Below are positions 24,375-32,344 of a DNA stretch of 64,000 nt, piece by piece. A model generated the notes under the pieces. It saw only the letters and a program-made list of their open reading frames with translations. It was not told where the DNA came from and searched no databases. The stretch lies in assembly GCF_036116635.1 (NCBI RefSeq), contig NZ_CP107995.1, positions 558,001 to 622,000 of the forward strand, read 5' to 3'. This DNA is from Amycolatopsis sp. NBC_00345 (GTDB taxonomy: Bacteria; Actinomycetota; Actinomycetes; Mycobacteriales; Pseudonocardiaceae). Position numbers and translations under genes: made by a program. The stretch's first letter is position 1, and every line of letters begins with the position of its first letter.

Positions 24375-25684
24375 GGCGCTTCGACCTCGCCGGGGTGGGG
24401 ATCGGGCCGTTCAACCTGTCGCTCGCGGCATTGGCCGACCCGCTGGAACAGCTGGACGTCGTGCTGTTCGACGCGCGCCCGGAGTTCCGCTGGCACCCCG
24501 GGCTGCTCGTCGAGGGCGCGACGCTGCAGGTGCCGTTTCTCGCCGACCTGGTCTCGCTCGTCGACCCGACCAGCAGGCACTCGTTCCTCAACTACCTGCG
24601 CGAACGCGGCCGGCTGCTGCCGTTCTACTTCGCCGAGCGGTTCCACCTGCCGCGCGCGGAGTACGACGACTACGGCCGCTGGGCCGCGGCGCGCCTGCCT
24701 TCGTGCCGGTTCGGCCACGAGGTCACGGGCGTCCGCTGGGTGGCGGCCGAGGAAGCGTTCGAGCTGACGGTATCCGGCGCGGAGCCCGTGCTGGCGGCGT
24801 CGGTGGTGCTCGGGGTCGGCAGCACGCCGAACGTCCCGCTGCCGCTGCGTGAACTCGTCGCGGCGCCGGACGTGCTCGCGCTGCACTCCGCGGACTACCT
24901 GACCCACCGCGAGGCCCTGCTGGCCGCGGAGACCGTGACGGTGGTCGGCTCGGGGCAGTCCGGTGCCGAGGTGTTCCTCGACCTGCTGCGGTCACGATCC
25001 ACTGTGGATTCTGCTGGGGACGGACTGCGCTGGCTCGCGCGCACGCCCGCGTTCGCGCCGATGGAGTACTCGAAGCTGGGGCTGGAGCAGTTCACCCCGG
25101 ACTACACGGCGTACTTCCACGGCCTGCCCGAGCCGGTGCGCGACCGGCTGCTGCCCGCGCAATGGCAGCTGTACAAGGGAATCGACGCCGAAACCATCGC
25201 CGCGATCCACGACGAGCTGTACCGCCGCAGCATCGGCGGGCAGTGGCCCGGCGCCGCGCTCACCCCCGGCGTGGAGGTGGTGTCGGCGAACGCGGGCGCG
25301 CACGGCATCGAACTCGGCTTGCGTCACGTGCATCAGTCACGCGGCGCCAGGCACCGCACCGGCGCCGTCGTCTGCGCCACCGGGTACGCGGAAACGCCGA
25401 CCGGGCCGCTGCTGGCCGGGCTGGGTGACGCCGTCCAGCGTGACGGCCGCGGCCGGCTCGTCGTCGGTGAGGACTACCGGCTCGCGCTTGGCGGCGACGT
25501 CGCCGGCTCGGTGTTCGTGCAGAACGCCGAGCGGCACACGCACGGGCCCGGCACGCCGGACCTCGGGCTCGGCGCGTGGCGCGCCGCCACGATCCTCAAC
25601 GCGGTGTGCGGCAAGGCGGTTTACGAGCTGCCCGCGCGCACCGCGTTCACCACGTTCGGCCTCGAGACCACGGAGGACCTGTGA
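24371..25684 (+). CDS. Lysine/ornithine/diamine N-monooxygenase (siderophore gene 2, DesB-like)
   Basis: A 437-residue flavin-dependent N-hydroxylase. FAD site GVGIGPFNLSLAAL at the start, the family block WHPGLLVEGATLQVPFLADL, the NADPH site VVGSGQSGAEVFLDLL, and VCATGYAETP near the end are all present, followed by QNAERHTHGPGTPDLGLGAWR. After a decarboxylase, the expected reaction is N-hydroxylation of the resulting diamine, as in desferrioxamine assembly. GTG start and GTGA overlap on both sides show tight coupling within the operon. Confidence 0.9.
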   Translation: MRRFDLAGVGIGPFNLSLAALADPLEQLDVVLFDARPEFRWHPGLLVEGATLQVPFLADLVSLVDPTSRHSFLNYLRERGRLLPFYFAERFHLPRAEYDDYGRWAAARLPSCRFGHEVTGVRWVAAEEAFELTVSGAEPVLAASVVLGVGSTPNVPLPLRELVAAPDVLALHSADYLTHREALLAAETVTVVGSGQSGAEVFLDLLRSRSTVDSAGDGLRWLARTPAFAPMEYSKLGLEQFTPDYTAYFHGLPEPVRDRLLPAQWQLYKGIDAETIAAIHDELYRRSIGGQWPGAALTPGVEVVSANAGAHGIELGLRHVHQSRGARHRTGAVVCATGYAETPTGPLLAGLGDAVQRDGRGRLVVGEDYRLALGGDVAGSVFVQNAERHTHGPGTPDLGLGAWRAATILNAVCGKAVYELPARTAFTTFGLETTEDL

Positions 25685-27489
25685 CCCTGACCGCCGACCG
25701 CTCCGAAGACAGCGCCGCGTGGCGTGCCGCGGGCTCGCTCGTCACGCACAAGATGCTCGGCGAGCTGTCGTACGAGGCGATGCTCGTGCCGAAGCCCGGT
25801 GAGCCGGCCGGCGACGGGCACCGCACCTGGCTGTTGGAGCTGCCCGGCGACGTCTCGTATCGCTTCGAGGCTCGGCGCGGTGCGTTCGAGTCGTGGACGG
25901 TCCGGCCGGGCAGCGCGGTCCGGGCCGCCGGCGGTGCGGAGGCGCCGGCCGACGACCCGCGCACGCTGGTCGTCGACGCGCGGGAAACGCTGGGGCTGAC
26001 CGGGCTGCGGCTGGCCGACGTCCTCGCGGAGCTGACCGCGACGGTCGCGAACGAGGCGGCCCGCCTGCGCCGCGCGCCCACGGCCGTCGAACTGTCCATG
26101 ATGGACTACAACCTCGCCGACGGGCACCTCACCGGGCACCCGCGGCTGGTGCTCAACAAGGGCCGCGTCGGCTTCTCCGCCGCCGACCGCGCGCGGTACG
26201 CGCCCGAGGCCGGGGCCGACATCCGGCTGCGCTGGTTCGCCGTGCACCGCGACCTCGCCGAGTTCCGCTGCGTCGCCGGGCTGACCGAGTCCGAGCTGCT
26301 GGCGGCCGAGCTGGACGAGGCCGAGCGGGCGGCGTTCACCGCGCGCGTCGCCGAGGTGGGCGAGCCCGCCGACTACCTGTGGGTGCCCGTGCATCCTTGG
26401 CAGGCCGACGAAATCCTCGGCACGCTCTACTCGGCCGAGCTGGCGACCGGGCGGCTGGTGGACCTCGGCGACGGCGGTGACGTCTACCGTCCACATCAGA
26501 CAGTGCGTACTCTCGCCAACACCTCGCGGCCGGACCGGCACGACGTGAAGACGGCGGTTTCGGTGCGCAACACGCTGGTCTACCGCGGCCTGAACTCGGC
26601 GGCGACGCTGGCCGGCCCGTCGGTCACCGAATGGCTGCGCCGGATCGACGCGGCCGACCCGCTGCTGTCGCGCGAGTACCGGTTCGAGCTGCTCGGCGAG
26701 GTCGCCAGCGTCTCGGTGCGGCACCCGCTCTTCGGCGCGATCGAGGAGCTGCCGTACCGCTTCCACGAGACGCTGGGCGCGCTGTGGCGCGAGCCGCTCG
26801 TCGCCCGGCTCGGCGAAGGGGAGCAGGCGATCTCGTTCGCCGCGCTGCCCTACCGCGGCGCCGACGGCTCGGCCGTGCTCACGCGGCTGATCGAGCGCGC
26901 GGGCCATGGCGCCGAACAGTGGTGCGCGCGGCTGTTCGACCTGCTGCTCACGCCGTTGCTCCAGTGGCTGCTGCGTTACGGCGTCGGGTTCTGCCCGCAC
27001 GGCCAGAACCTGATCCTCGTGGTCGACGCCGACGGGTGGCCGCTGCGGGTGGCCGTCAAGGACTTCGCGCAGGGCGTGGACCTGCTTGACGAGGAGCTGC
27101 CCTGCTACGCCGACCTCCCGCCGGAGGCGAACGCCGACATGCTGCGCTGGCCCGCGCACCTGCTCGCGCAATCGCTGTTCAGCTCGGTGTTCTCCGGGCA
27201 GCTGCGGTTCTGGGCGGAGGTCCTGCTCGACGACCTCGGCCTGCCGCGCGGGGTGTTCTGGGCGCTGGTGCGCACGGTCGTGGGCCGCTACCGCGACGAG
27301 AACCCGGACGTCGCCGCGCGGTTCGACGCGTGCCGCCTGTTCGCGCCGGACGTGGAGCGCGTGACGCTCAACCGCGAGCACTTCGCCGGGCAGGGCTTCG
27401 ACAAGGTGGAGCGCGACGACGAGTTCGATGTCCGGTGGGGCCGGGTGCCGAACCCGCTGCACACGCCGGACCCGGACGGCGCCTGGTGA
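25681..27489 (+). CDS. NRPS-independent siderophore synthetase (IucA/IucC family)
   Basis: A 602-residue IucA/IucC-type synthetase, close to the usual length. It shows NKGRVGFSAADRARYAPE (ATP loop region), VPVHPWQADEIL, the TANTSRP-like RTLANTSRPDRHDVKT, VSVRNTLVYRGLNSA, CPHGQNLILVV and the catalytic-site VKDFAQGVDLL. It should activate a carboxylate with ATP and join it to a hydroxylamine or amine. In a des-type pathway this enzyme oligomerises and closes the hydroxamate monomers. GTG start overlaps the previous stop; the next gene again overlaps by GTGA. Confidence 0.9.
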   Translation: MTLTADRSEDSAAWRAAGSLVTHKMLGELSYEAMLVPKPGEPAGDGHRTWLLELPGDVSYRFEARRGAFESWTVRPGSAVRAAGGAEAPADDPRTLVVDARETLGLTGLRLADVLAELTATVANEAARLRRAPTAVELSMMDYNLADGHLTGHPRLVLNKGRVGFSAADRARYAPEAGADIRLRWFAVHRDLAEFRCVAGLTESELLAAELDEAERAAFTARVAEVGEPADYLWVPVHPWQADEILGTLYSAELATGRLVDLGDGGDVYRPHQTVRTLANTSRPDRHDVKTAVSVRNTLVYRGLNSAATLAGPSVTEWLRRIDAADPLLSREYRFELLGEVASVSVRHPLFGAIEELPYRFHETLGALWREPLVARLGEGEQAISFAALPYRGADGSAVLTRLIERAGHGAEQWCARLFDLLLTPLLQWLLRYGVGFCPHGQNLILVVDADGWPLRVAVKDFAQGVDLLDEELPCYADLPPEANADMLRWPAHLLAQSLFSSVFSGQLRFWAEVLLDDLGLPRGVFWALVRTVVGRYRDENPDVAARFDACRLFAPDVERVTLNREHFAGQGFDKVERDDEFDVRWGRVPNPLHTPDPDGAW

Positions 27490-28799
27490 CGCCGTTCGAG
27501 CGACCGGTCGGACCGCGTTCGCTGGCCGCGCGGGCCGCGGCCGCGGCGACGGCGGGGGAGGTGCTGCGGCGGGTGCTCGACGACGACGGCACCCGCCTGC
27601 TCCTGCTGGTGCCCGACCCGCACGCGCGGTTCGCCGCGGTGGAGGTCGGCGGGCCGTTCGCGGCCGAGGTGCTCGATGACGGTTACGGCGTGTGCAGCTA
27701 CGTGTTCGCCTGGACCCCGGAGCGGGAGCCGTTGCCGGACGGCGGCGTGCTTTCCGCGTACCTCGGCGGTTTCGGCGACCTGCGGATGCGCCCGGACCCG
27801 GCCACGGCGGTGTCGCTCGGCGACCGGACGTGGGCGGTGGTGTGCGACGCGGAGTGGCCGTCGGGCGAGCCGGCAGGGCTGGCGCCGCGGTCGGTTTTGG
27901 GCGCGCAGCTGGCGGCGTTGGAGGAGCACGGGCTGGTGCCGTCGGCGGGGCTGGAGCACGAGGTCGTCTTCCGGGACGCCGGTGGCGCGCCGCTGACCTC
28001 ACACGGCGTCGACTACGCGCTGGGCGGCACCGAACGGCTCGCGCCCCTGCTCGTCTCGCTGCGGGAGGCGGCCGCGGGCCTGGGTGTGGAGTCCGCGCGC
28101 GCCGAGTGTCACCCGGGTCAGTACGAGGTGGTGCTGCGGCATCGGGACCCGCTGGCCGCCTGCGACGACGCGTTGCTGCTGCAGCTGCTCACCCGCCGCG
28201 TCGCCGCCCGGCACGACGTCCGCGCCGACTACCTGGCCGCGCCGGAGCCGGGGCAGGGCAACTCGTGCCACGTCCACCTTTCACTGTCCACACCGGACGG
28301 ACCGGCTCTGCTTTCCGGTCAGCTGGGTGCTTTTATGGCGGGCGTGCTGCGTGACGCGCGGGCGCTGACGGCCGTGTGGGCGCCGACGTGGAACAGCTAC
28401 ACCCGGCTGCGGACGGCGTCGTTCTCACCCCGCGTGCTCCGCTGGGGCCCGGACGACCGCACCGCCGCCGTCCGGCTGTGCGGGCCGCCCGCGTCGCCGC
28501 GGTTGGAGTTCCGCTTCGCGGGGGCGGACGCGCAGCCGCACCTCGTGCTCGCGGCCCTGCTGGCGTCGGGTCGCGCGGGTATCGAAGAGGAGCTGGCTCC
28601 GCCTTCCGCGGGGGTCGAGGTGGGTTCGCTCGCGCCGACGCCGTGGGAGGCGCTGGCGGCGCTGGAGGAAGGGCGCGTGGCCACGTTGCTCGGCGAGGAC
28701 GTCGTGGCGCAGCAGTCGGCGTTGCTGCGCGAGGAAATCGCGGCGGGCCTCGACGGTGTGACGGACTTCCACCGGCGCCGCGGCGCGCTGCGGTCCTGA
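27486..28799 (+). CDS. Glutamine-synthetase-like ligase as fourth siderophore gene
   Basis: A 437-residue member of the glutamine synthetase fold. Active-site elements are intact: EHEVVF (metal Glu pair region), AECHPGQYEVVLRHRDPL (E-x-x-x-G-Q-x-E type), GQGNSCHVHLSL (the G-x-H-x-H-x-S loop), WNSYTRLR with RWGPDDRTAAVRL (ATP/Arg region), and RLEFRFAGADAQPHLVLAA near the end. It is shorter and more divergent at the N-terminus than GlnA, fitting the group with gamma-glutamyl-polyamine synthetases. By position (GTGA overlap with the NIS synthetase) it belongs to the siderophore operon, where an acyltransferase would be expected. A role in acylating a (hydroxy)diamine is inference. Confidence 0.82.
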   Translation: MTPFERPVGPRSLAARAAAAATAGEVLRRVLDDDGTRLLLLVPDPHARFAAVEVGGPFAAEVLDDGYGVCSYVFAWTPEREPLPDGGVLSAYLGGFGDLRMRPDPATAVSLGDRTWAVVCDAEWPSGEPAGLAPRSVLGAQLAALEEHGLVPSAGLEHEVVFRDAGGAPLTSHGVDYALGGTERLAPLLVSLREAAAGLGVESARAECHPGQYEVVLRHRDPLAACDDALLLQLLTRRVAARHDVRADYLAAPEPGQGNSCHVHLSLSTPDGPALLSGQLGAFMAGVLRDARALTAVWAPTWNSYTRLRTASFSPRVLRWGPDDRTAAVRLCGPPASPRLEFRFAGADAQPHLVLAALLASGRAGIEEELAPPSAGVEVGSLAPTPWEALAALEEGRVATLLGEDVVAQQSALLREEIAAGLDGVTDFHRRRGALRS

Positions 28800-28822
28800 C
28801 TCGTGAGGTCTCGGGTCGAACG

Positions 28823-28873
28823 CCGTCAAGGCCTCCTTGCCAGCGTGGGACGCGGGTAAGGAGGCCTTGACGG
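28823..28873. terminator. Long hairpin after the siderophore operon (repeat family 1)
   Basis: Arms CCGTCAAGGCCTCCTT and AAGGAGGCCTTGACGG pair over 16 bases around a 19-base loop. It lies 24 bases after the last siderophore gene. The same arm sequence recurs at 53992-54042, so this is a copy of a dispersed palindromic element used as an operon-end hairpin. Confidence 0.7.
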
Positions 28874-28928
28874 ACTTTGGCCGCCGGGGGACTTGCGCGG
28901 CGGCGGGGGAGTGCGCAGGCTTCAGCAC

Positions 28929-30341
28929 GTGAGCGAACACGAGTACGACCTCATCGTCATCGGCTCGGGGCCCGGCGGGCAGAAGGCGGCCATCGCCGCC
29001 GCGAAGCTGGGGAAGAAGGTGGCGGTCGTCGACCGGCACGACATGGTCGGCGGGGTGTGCGTCAACACCGGCACGATCCCGTCCAAGACACTGCGCGAAG
29101 CGGTGCTCTACCTGACCGGCATGAACCAGCGGGAGCTCTACGGGGCGAGCTACCGCGTCAAACAGGACATCACCATCGCCGACCTGCTGGCGCGCACGCA
29201 GCACGTGGTGGGGCGCGAGGTGCAGGTGGTGCGGTCGCAGCTGCTGCGCAACCACGTCGACCTCGTCGCGGGCACCGGCTCGTTCGCCGACCCGCACACG
29301 ATCATGGTCGAGGGCAGGCACCCGGGCGACCGCCGGACCATCACCGGCGACTACGTCGTGATCGCCACCGGCACCCGCCCGGCCCGCCCCGCGCACGTCG
29401 ACTTCGACGCCGCGCGGGTGCTCGACTCCGACGAGATCCTCCGGCTGGAGCAGATCCCGTCCTCGCTCGTGGTGGTCGGCGCCGGGGTGATCGGGATCGA
29501 GTACGCGTCGATGTTCGCCGCGCTCGGCTCGCGCGTGACCGTGGTCGAGCAGCGGGACCAGATGCTCGACTTCTGCGACCCGGAGATCGTCGAGTCGCTC
29601 AAGTTCCAGCTGCGCGACCTCGGCGTCACCTTCCGCTTCGGGGAGAAGGTGGCGAACGTGGCGGTCTCCGCCGACTCGACCGTCACCACGCTGGTGAGCG
29701 GCAAGCGCATCCCGGCCGACGGCGTCATGTACTCGGCCGGCCGGCAGGGCGTGACCGGCGAGCTGGCGCTGGACAACGCGGGCCTGATGGCCGACGAGCG
29801 CGGCCGGCTGTCCGTGGACGAGCACTACCGCACCGAGGTGGAGCACGTCTACGCGGTCGGCGACGTGATCGGTTTCCCGGCGCTCGCCGCGACCTCGATG
29901 GACCAGGGCCGGCTCGCCGCGTACCACGCGTTCGGCGAGCGCGCGAACGGCTTGGGCGCGCTGCAGCCGATCGGGATCTACACGATCCCGGAGATCTCGT
30001 ACGTCGGCGCCACGGAGGCGCAGCTGACGTCGTCCTCGGTGCCGTACGAGGTCGGCATTTCGCGCTACCGCGAGCTGGCGCGCGGGCAGATCACCGGTGA
30101 CAGCTACGGAATGCTGAAGCTGCTGGTGTCCACTATGGACCGCAAGGTGCTGGGCGTGCACGTGTTCGGCACCGGCGCCACGGACCTCGTGCACATCGGC
30201 CAGGCGGTGATGGGCTGCGGCGGCACCGTCGACTACCTGGTGGACGCGGTGTTCAACTACCCGACGCTGTCCGAGGCGTACAAGGTCGCCGCGCTGGACG
30301 CGACCAACAAGATCCGGGCGCTGGAGCGGTTCCCGGTGTGA
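28929..30341 (+). CDS. sthA: Soluble NAD(P) transhydrogenase (Si-specific)
   Basis: A 470-residue flavoprotein of the pyridine nucleotide-disulfide oxidoreductase family. FAD site DLIVIGSGPGGQKAAIAAAK; the region that holds the redox disulfide in relatives reads GGVCVNTGTIPSKTLREAV with Thr in place of the second Cys, which is the SthA hallmark. The NAD(P) site VVVGAGVIGIEYASMFAALG and the C-terminal interface FNYPTLSEAYKVAALDATN are intact. It balances NADH and NADPH in the cytoplasm. I start it at VSEHEYD (GTG at 28929); upstream codons encode a Gly/Arg-rich stretch not typical of the family. Confidence 0.93.
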   Translation: MSEHEYDLIVIGSGPGGQKAAIAAAKLGKKVAVVDRHDMVGGVCVNTGTIPSKTLREAVLYLTGMNQRELYGASYRVKQDITIADLLARTQHVVGREVQVVRSQLLRNHVDLVAGTGSFADPHTIMVEGRHPGDRRTITGDYVVIATGTRPARPAHVDFDAARVLDSDEILRLEQIPSSLVVVGAGVIGIEYASMFAALGSRVTVVEQRDQMLDFCDPEIVESLKFQLRDLGVTFRFGEKVANVAVSADSTVTTLVSGKRIPADGVMYSAGRQGVTGELALDNAGLMADERGRLSVDEHYRTEVEHVYAVGDVIGFPALAATSMDQGRLAAYHAFGERANGLGALQPIGIYTIPEISYVGATEAQLTSSSVPYEVGISRYRELARGQITGDSYGMLKLLVSTMDRKVLGVHVFGTGATDLVHIGQAVMGCGGTVDYLVDAVFNYPTLSEAYKVAALDATNKIRALERFPV

Positions 30342-30382
30342 TCGGTCCCTCGGCCCGGTGACCAGCGTCGCGAGCGGGACGT

Positions 30383-30398
30383 TCGAACATATGTTTGA
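30383..30398. promoter_or_regulatory. SOS-box-like site 1 upstream of the radical SAM gene
   Basis: TCGAACATATGTTTGA matches the mycobacterial-type SOS box TCGAAC-N4-GTTCGA with one mismatch. It overlaps a perfect TTGACA (30395-30400) that could serve as a -35 element. LexA control is inferred. Confidence 0.7.
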
Positions 30399-30406
30399 CA
30401 GCTCTC

Positions 30407-30422
30407 TAGAACATGTGTTCGA
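30407..30422. promoter_or_regulatory. SOS-box-like site 2 upstream of the radical SAM gene
   Basis: TAGAACATGTGTTCGA also differs from TCGAAC-N4-GTTCGA at one position. Its centre is 24 bases from that of site 1, and it ends eight bases before the GTG start, so a bound repressor would cover the likely transcription start. Confidence 0.7.
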
Positions 30423-30430
30423 CTTGATGG

Positions 30431-32344
30431 GTGCGATGGGAACGGCAACGGGCAGGGGAGGGTGAGCCGATTCTGCCGGGCCTGGACGGCCTGGTGCGGT
30501 CGGTGCGATCACCGGAGTTCGACGGCGTCACCTTTCACGAGGTGCACGCCCGGTCGGTGCTGAACAAGGTGCCCGGGGCGTCCCCGGTGCCGTTCCGGTG
30601 GACGGTGAACCCGTACCGGGGCTGCTCGCACGCGTGCACGTACTGCCTGGAGGGCGGCACCCCGGTGCTGCTGGCCGACGGGCGGGCCAAGCCGATCGCC
30701 GACCTGGCGGTGGGCGAGGCGATCCTCGGCACGCGCGGCCACGGCGTCGCGCGGCGGCTGGTGCCCACGGAGGTGCTGGCGCACTGGACCACGGTGCGCG
30801 AGGCCTACCGCGTGACGCTCGACGACGGCACCACGCTCGTCACCGGGCCGGACCACCGGTTCCTCAGCGCCCGCGGGTGGAAGTACGTCACCGGCAGCAG
30901 GCTCGGCACCGCGCAGCGGCCGCACCTCGAGGCGGGCACGGAACTGGTCGGCGGCGGGCGGTTCGCGCGCACGCCGGACGACACGCTCGGCTACCGCGCC
31001 GGCTACCTGTGCGGGATGCTGCGCTCCGGCGGTTTCGCGGCGGAGCCGGACGCGGCCGAGCGGGCACTGCGGTACCTGCCGGACTTCGGCTCCTCGGTGG
31101 GGTTCATGCGCATCCCGGCGGAACCGGACGCGCACTGGTCGCGCGGGTTCCTCGCCGGGCTGTTCGACCTCGCGGGCTCCTACCGCCGCGGGGTGCTGTC
31201 GATCGCGCACGACGAGACGGATGTCGTCGACACGCTGTTCGCGGCGCTGGAACGGTTCTCCTTCGGCTACGAGACGGTGGGGCACCGCAGCCACCCGGGC
31301 CGCCGCGTGGCGCGGGTGTCCGGCGGCACCGGCGAGGTGCTGCGGTTCCTGCACCTGGCCGACCCGGCCGTGGCGTGGAAGCGCTCGCTCGACGGGACCA
31401 CCATCGGCTCCGTGCGGCGCACCGTCGCGGCGGTGGAGTCACTGGGGCTGGAGCTGCCGCTGTACGACATCACCACCGGCACTGGCGACTTCGTGGCCGA
31501 CGGCATGGTGTCCCACAACTGCTTCGCCCGCAACACCCACACGTACCTCGAGTTCGACGCGGGCCACGACTTCGACACCCAGGTGGTGGTGAAGGTCAAC
31601 GCGCCGGAAGTGCTTGCGGCGCAACTGAAATGTCCGGGCTGGCAGCGCGAGCACGTGGCGATGGGCACGAACACCGACCCGTACCAGCGCGCGGAGGGCC
31701 GCTACCGGCTGATGCCCGGGATCATCCGCGCGCTCGCGGGCTCGGGCACGCCGTTGTCGATCCTGACGAAGGGCACGGTGCTGACGCGCGACCTGCCGCT
31801 GCTGGAGTCCGTGGCGAAGGACGTCCCGGTGCGGCTGGCGGTCTCGATCGCGCTGCTGGACCGGGAGCTGCAGCACCGGCTGGAGCCGGGCACGCCGAGC
31901 CCGCAGGCGCGACTGGACCTGGTCCGCAAGGCGCGCGCGGCGGGCCTGCCGTGCGCCGTGATGGTCGCCCCGGTGCTGCCGTGGCTGACGGATTCCGCCG
32001 AGGCCCTGGACGCCCTGTTCGCCCGCCTCGCGGAAGCCGGGGCCGGCAGCGTCAGCGTGCTGCCGCTGCACCTGCGCCCCGGCGCGCGCGAGTGGTTCGC
32101 CTCATGGCTGGGCCGCACGCACCCCGAGCTGGTGCCCCGGTACAAACGCCTGTACTCCCGCGGCGCCTACGTGGACCGCGGCTACCGCGAACGCCTCGGC
32201 GAACGCGTCGGCCCGCTCCTGCGCCGCCACGGCCTCGCCCCACGCCACGAGGACGACCCCCGGCCGCCCCGGCGCATGGTGGAGGTTCCGGAGCCCCGGG
32301 TCGAGGAGGTGGTCGCGGGAGCGGAACAACTCCGCCTGCTGTGA
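30431..32344 (+). CDS. Rv2578c-type radical SAM protein interrupted by an intein
   Basis: A 637-codon precursor. Exteins: residues 1-71 (start VRWERQR, core NPYRGCSHACTY) and 364-637 (CFARNTHTYLEFDAGHDF, then GTNTDPYQRAEGRYRLMPG and LPWLTDSAEALDALF). Spliced, they give a 345-residue radical SAM enzyme of the Rv2578c family whose CxxxCxxC cluster motif is C65, C69 and the first Cys after the intein. The spliced function is unknown; homologues look like the SplB/SAM-dependent repair-type group. Two SOS-box-like sites in front suggest DNA-damage control. There is no clear ribosome site and the GTG is close to the presumed transcription start, so a leaderless message is possible (inference). Confidence 0.88.
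   Translation: MRWERQRAGEGEPILPGLDGLVRSVRSPEFDGVTFHEVHARSVLNKVPGASPVPFRWTVNPYRGCSHACTYCLEGGTPVLLADGRAKPIADLAVGEAILGTRGHGVARRLVPTEVLAHWTTVREAYRVTLDDGTTLVTGPDHRFLSARGWKYVTGSRLGTAQRPHLEAGTELVGGGRFARTPDDTLGYRAGYLCGMLRSGGFAAEPDAAERALRYLPDFGSSVGFMRIPAEPDAHWSRGFLAGLFDLAGSYRRGVLSIAHDETDVVDTLFAALERFSFGYETVGHRSHPGRRVARVSGGTGEVLRFLHLADPAVAWKRSLDGTTIGSVRRTVAAVESLGLELPLYDITTGTGDFVADGMVSHNCFARNTHTYLEFDAGHDFDTQVVVKVNAPEVLAAQLKCPGWQREHVAMGTNTDPYQRAEGRYRLMPGIIRALAGSGTPLSILTKGTVLTRDLPLLESVAKDVPVRLAVSIALLDRELQHRLEPGTPSPQARLDLVRKARAAGLPCAVMVAPVLPWLTDSAEALDALFARLAEAGAGSVSVLPLHLRPGAREWFASWLGRTHPELVPRYKRLYSRGAYVDRGYRERLGERVGPLLRRHGLAPRHEDDPRPPRRMVEVPEPRVEEVVAGAEQLRLL
30644..31519 (+). mobile_element. Intein (292 residues) with decayed LAGLIDADG endonuclease
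   Basis: An in-frame protein intron from Cys72 (CLEGGTPVLLADGRAKPI, block A) to the terminal HN of DGMVSHN, followed by extein Cys. Block B is LVTGPDHRFLSARGWKYV, block F LPLYDITTGTGDFVADG. The middle holds two LAGLIDADG-like helices, GYLCGMLRSGGF and FLAGLFDLAGSY. In both, the metal-binding Asp of the normal D-G pair is replaced (Gly and Ala), so homing cleavage is probably lost while the splicing residues remain. It splits the [4Fe-4S] motif just before its third Cys, so no cluster can form before splicing. Confidence 0.9.

Noticed and set aside
25621..28002. Minus-strand open frame of about 790 codons opposite the siderophore genes
   Set aside because: Arg/Pro/Ala-rich antisense frame; the plus-strand genes have full catalytic motifs and operon overlaps.
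22896..28799. Plain desferrioxamine operon
   Set aside because: The acyltransferase gene is absent from the unit and a GS-fold ligase takes the fourth place, so the product should not be assumed.
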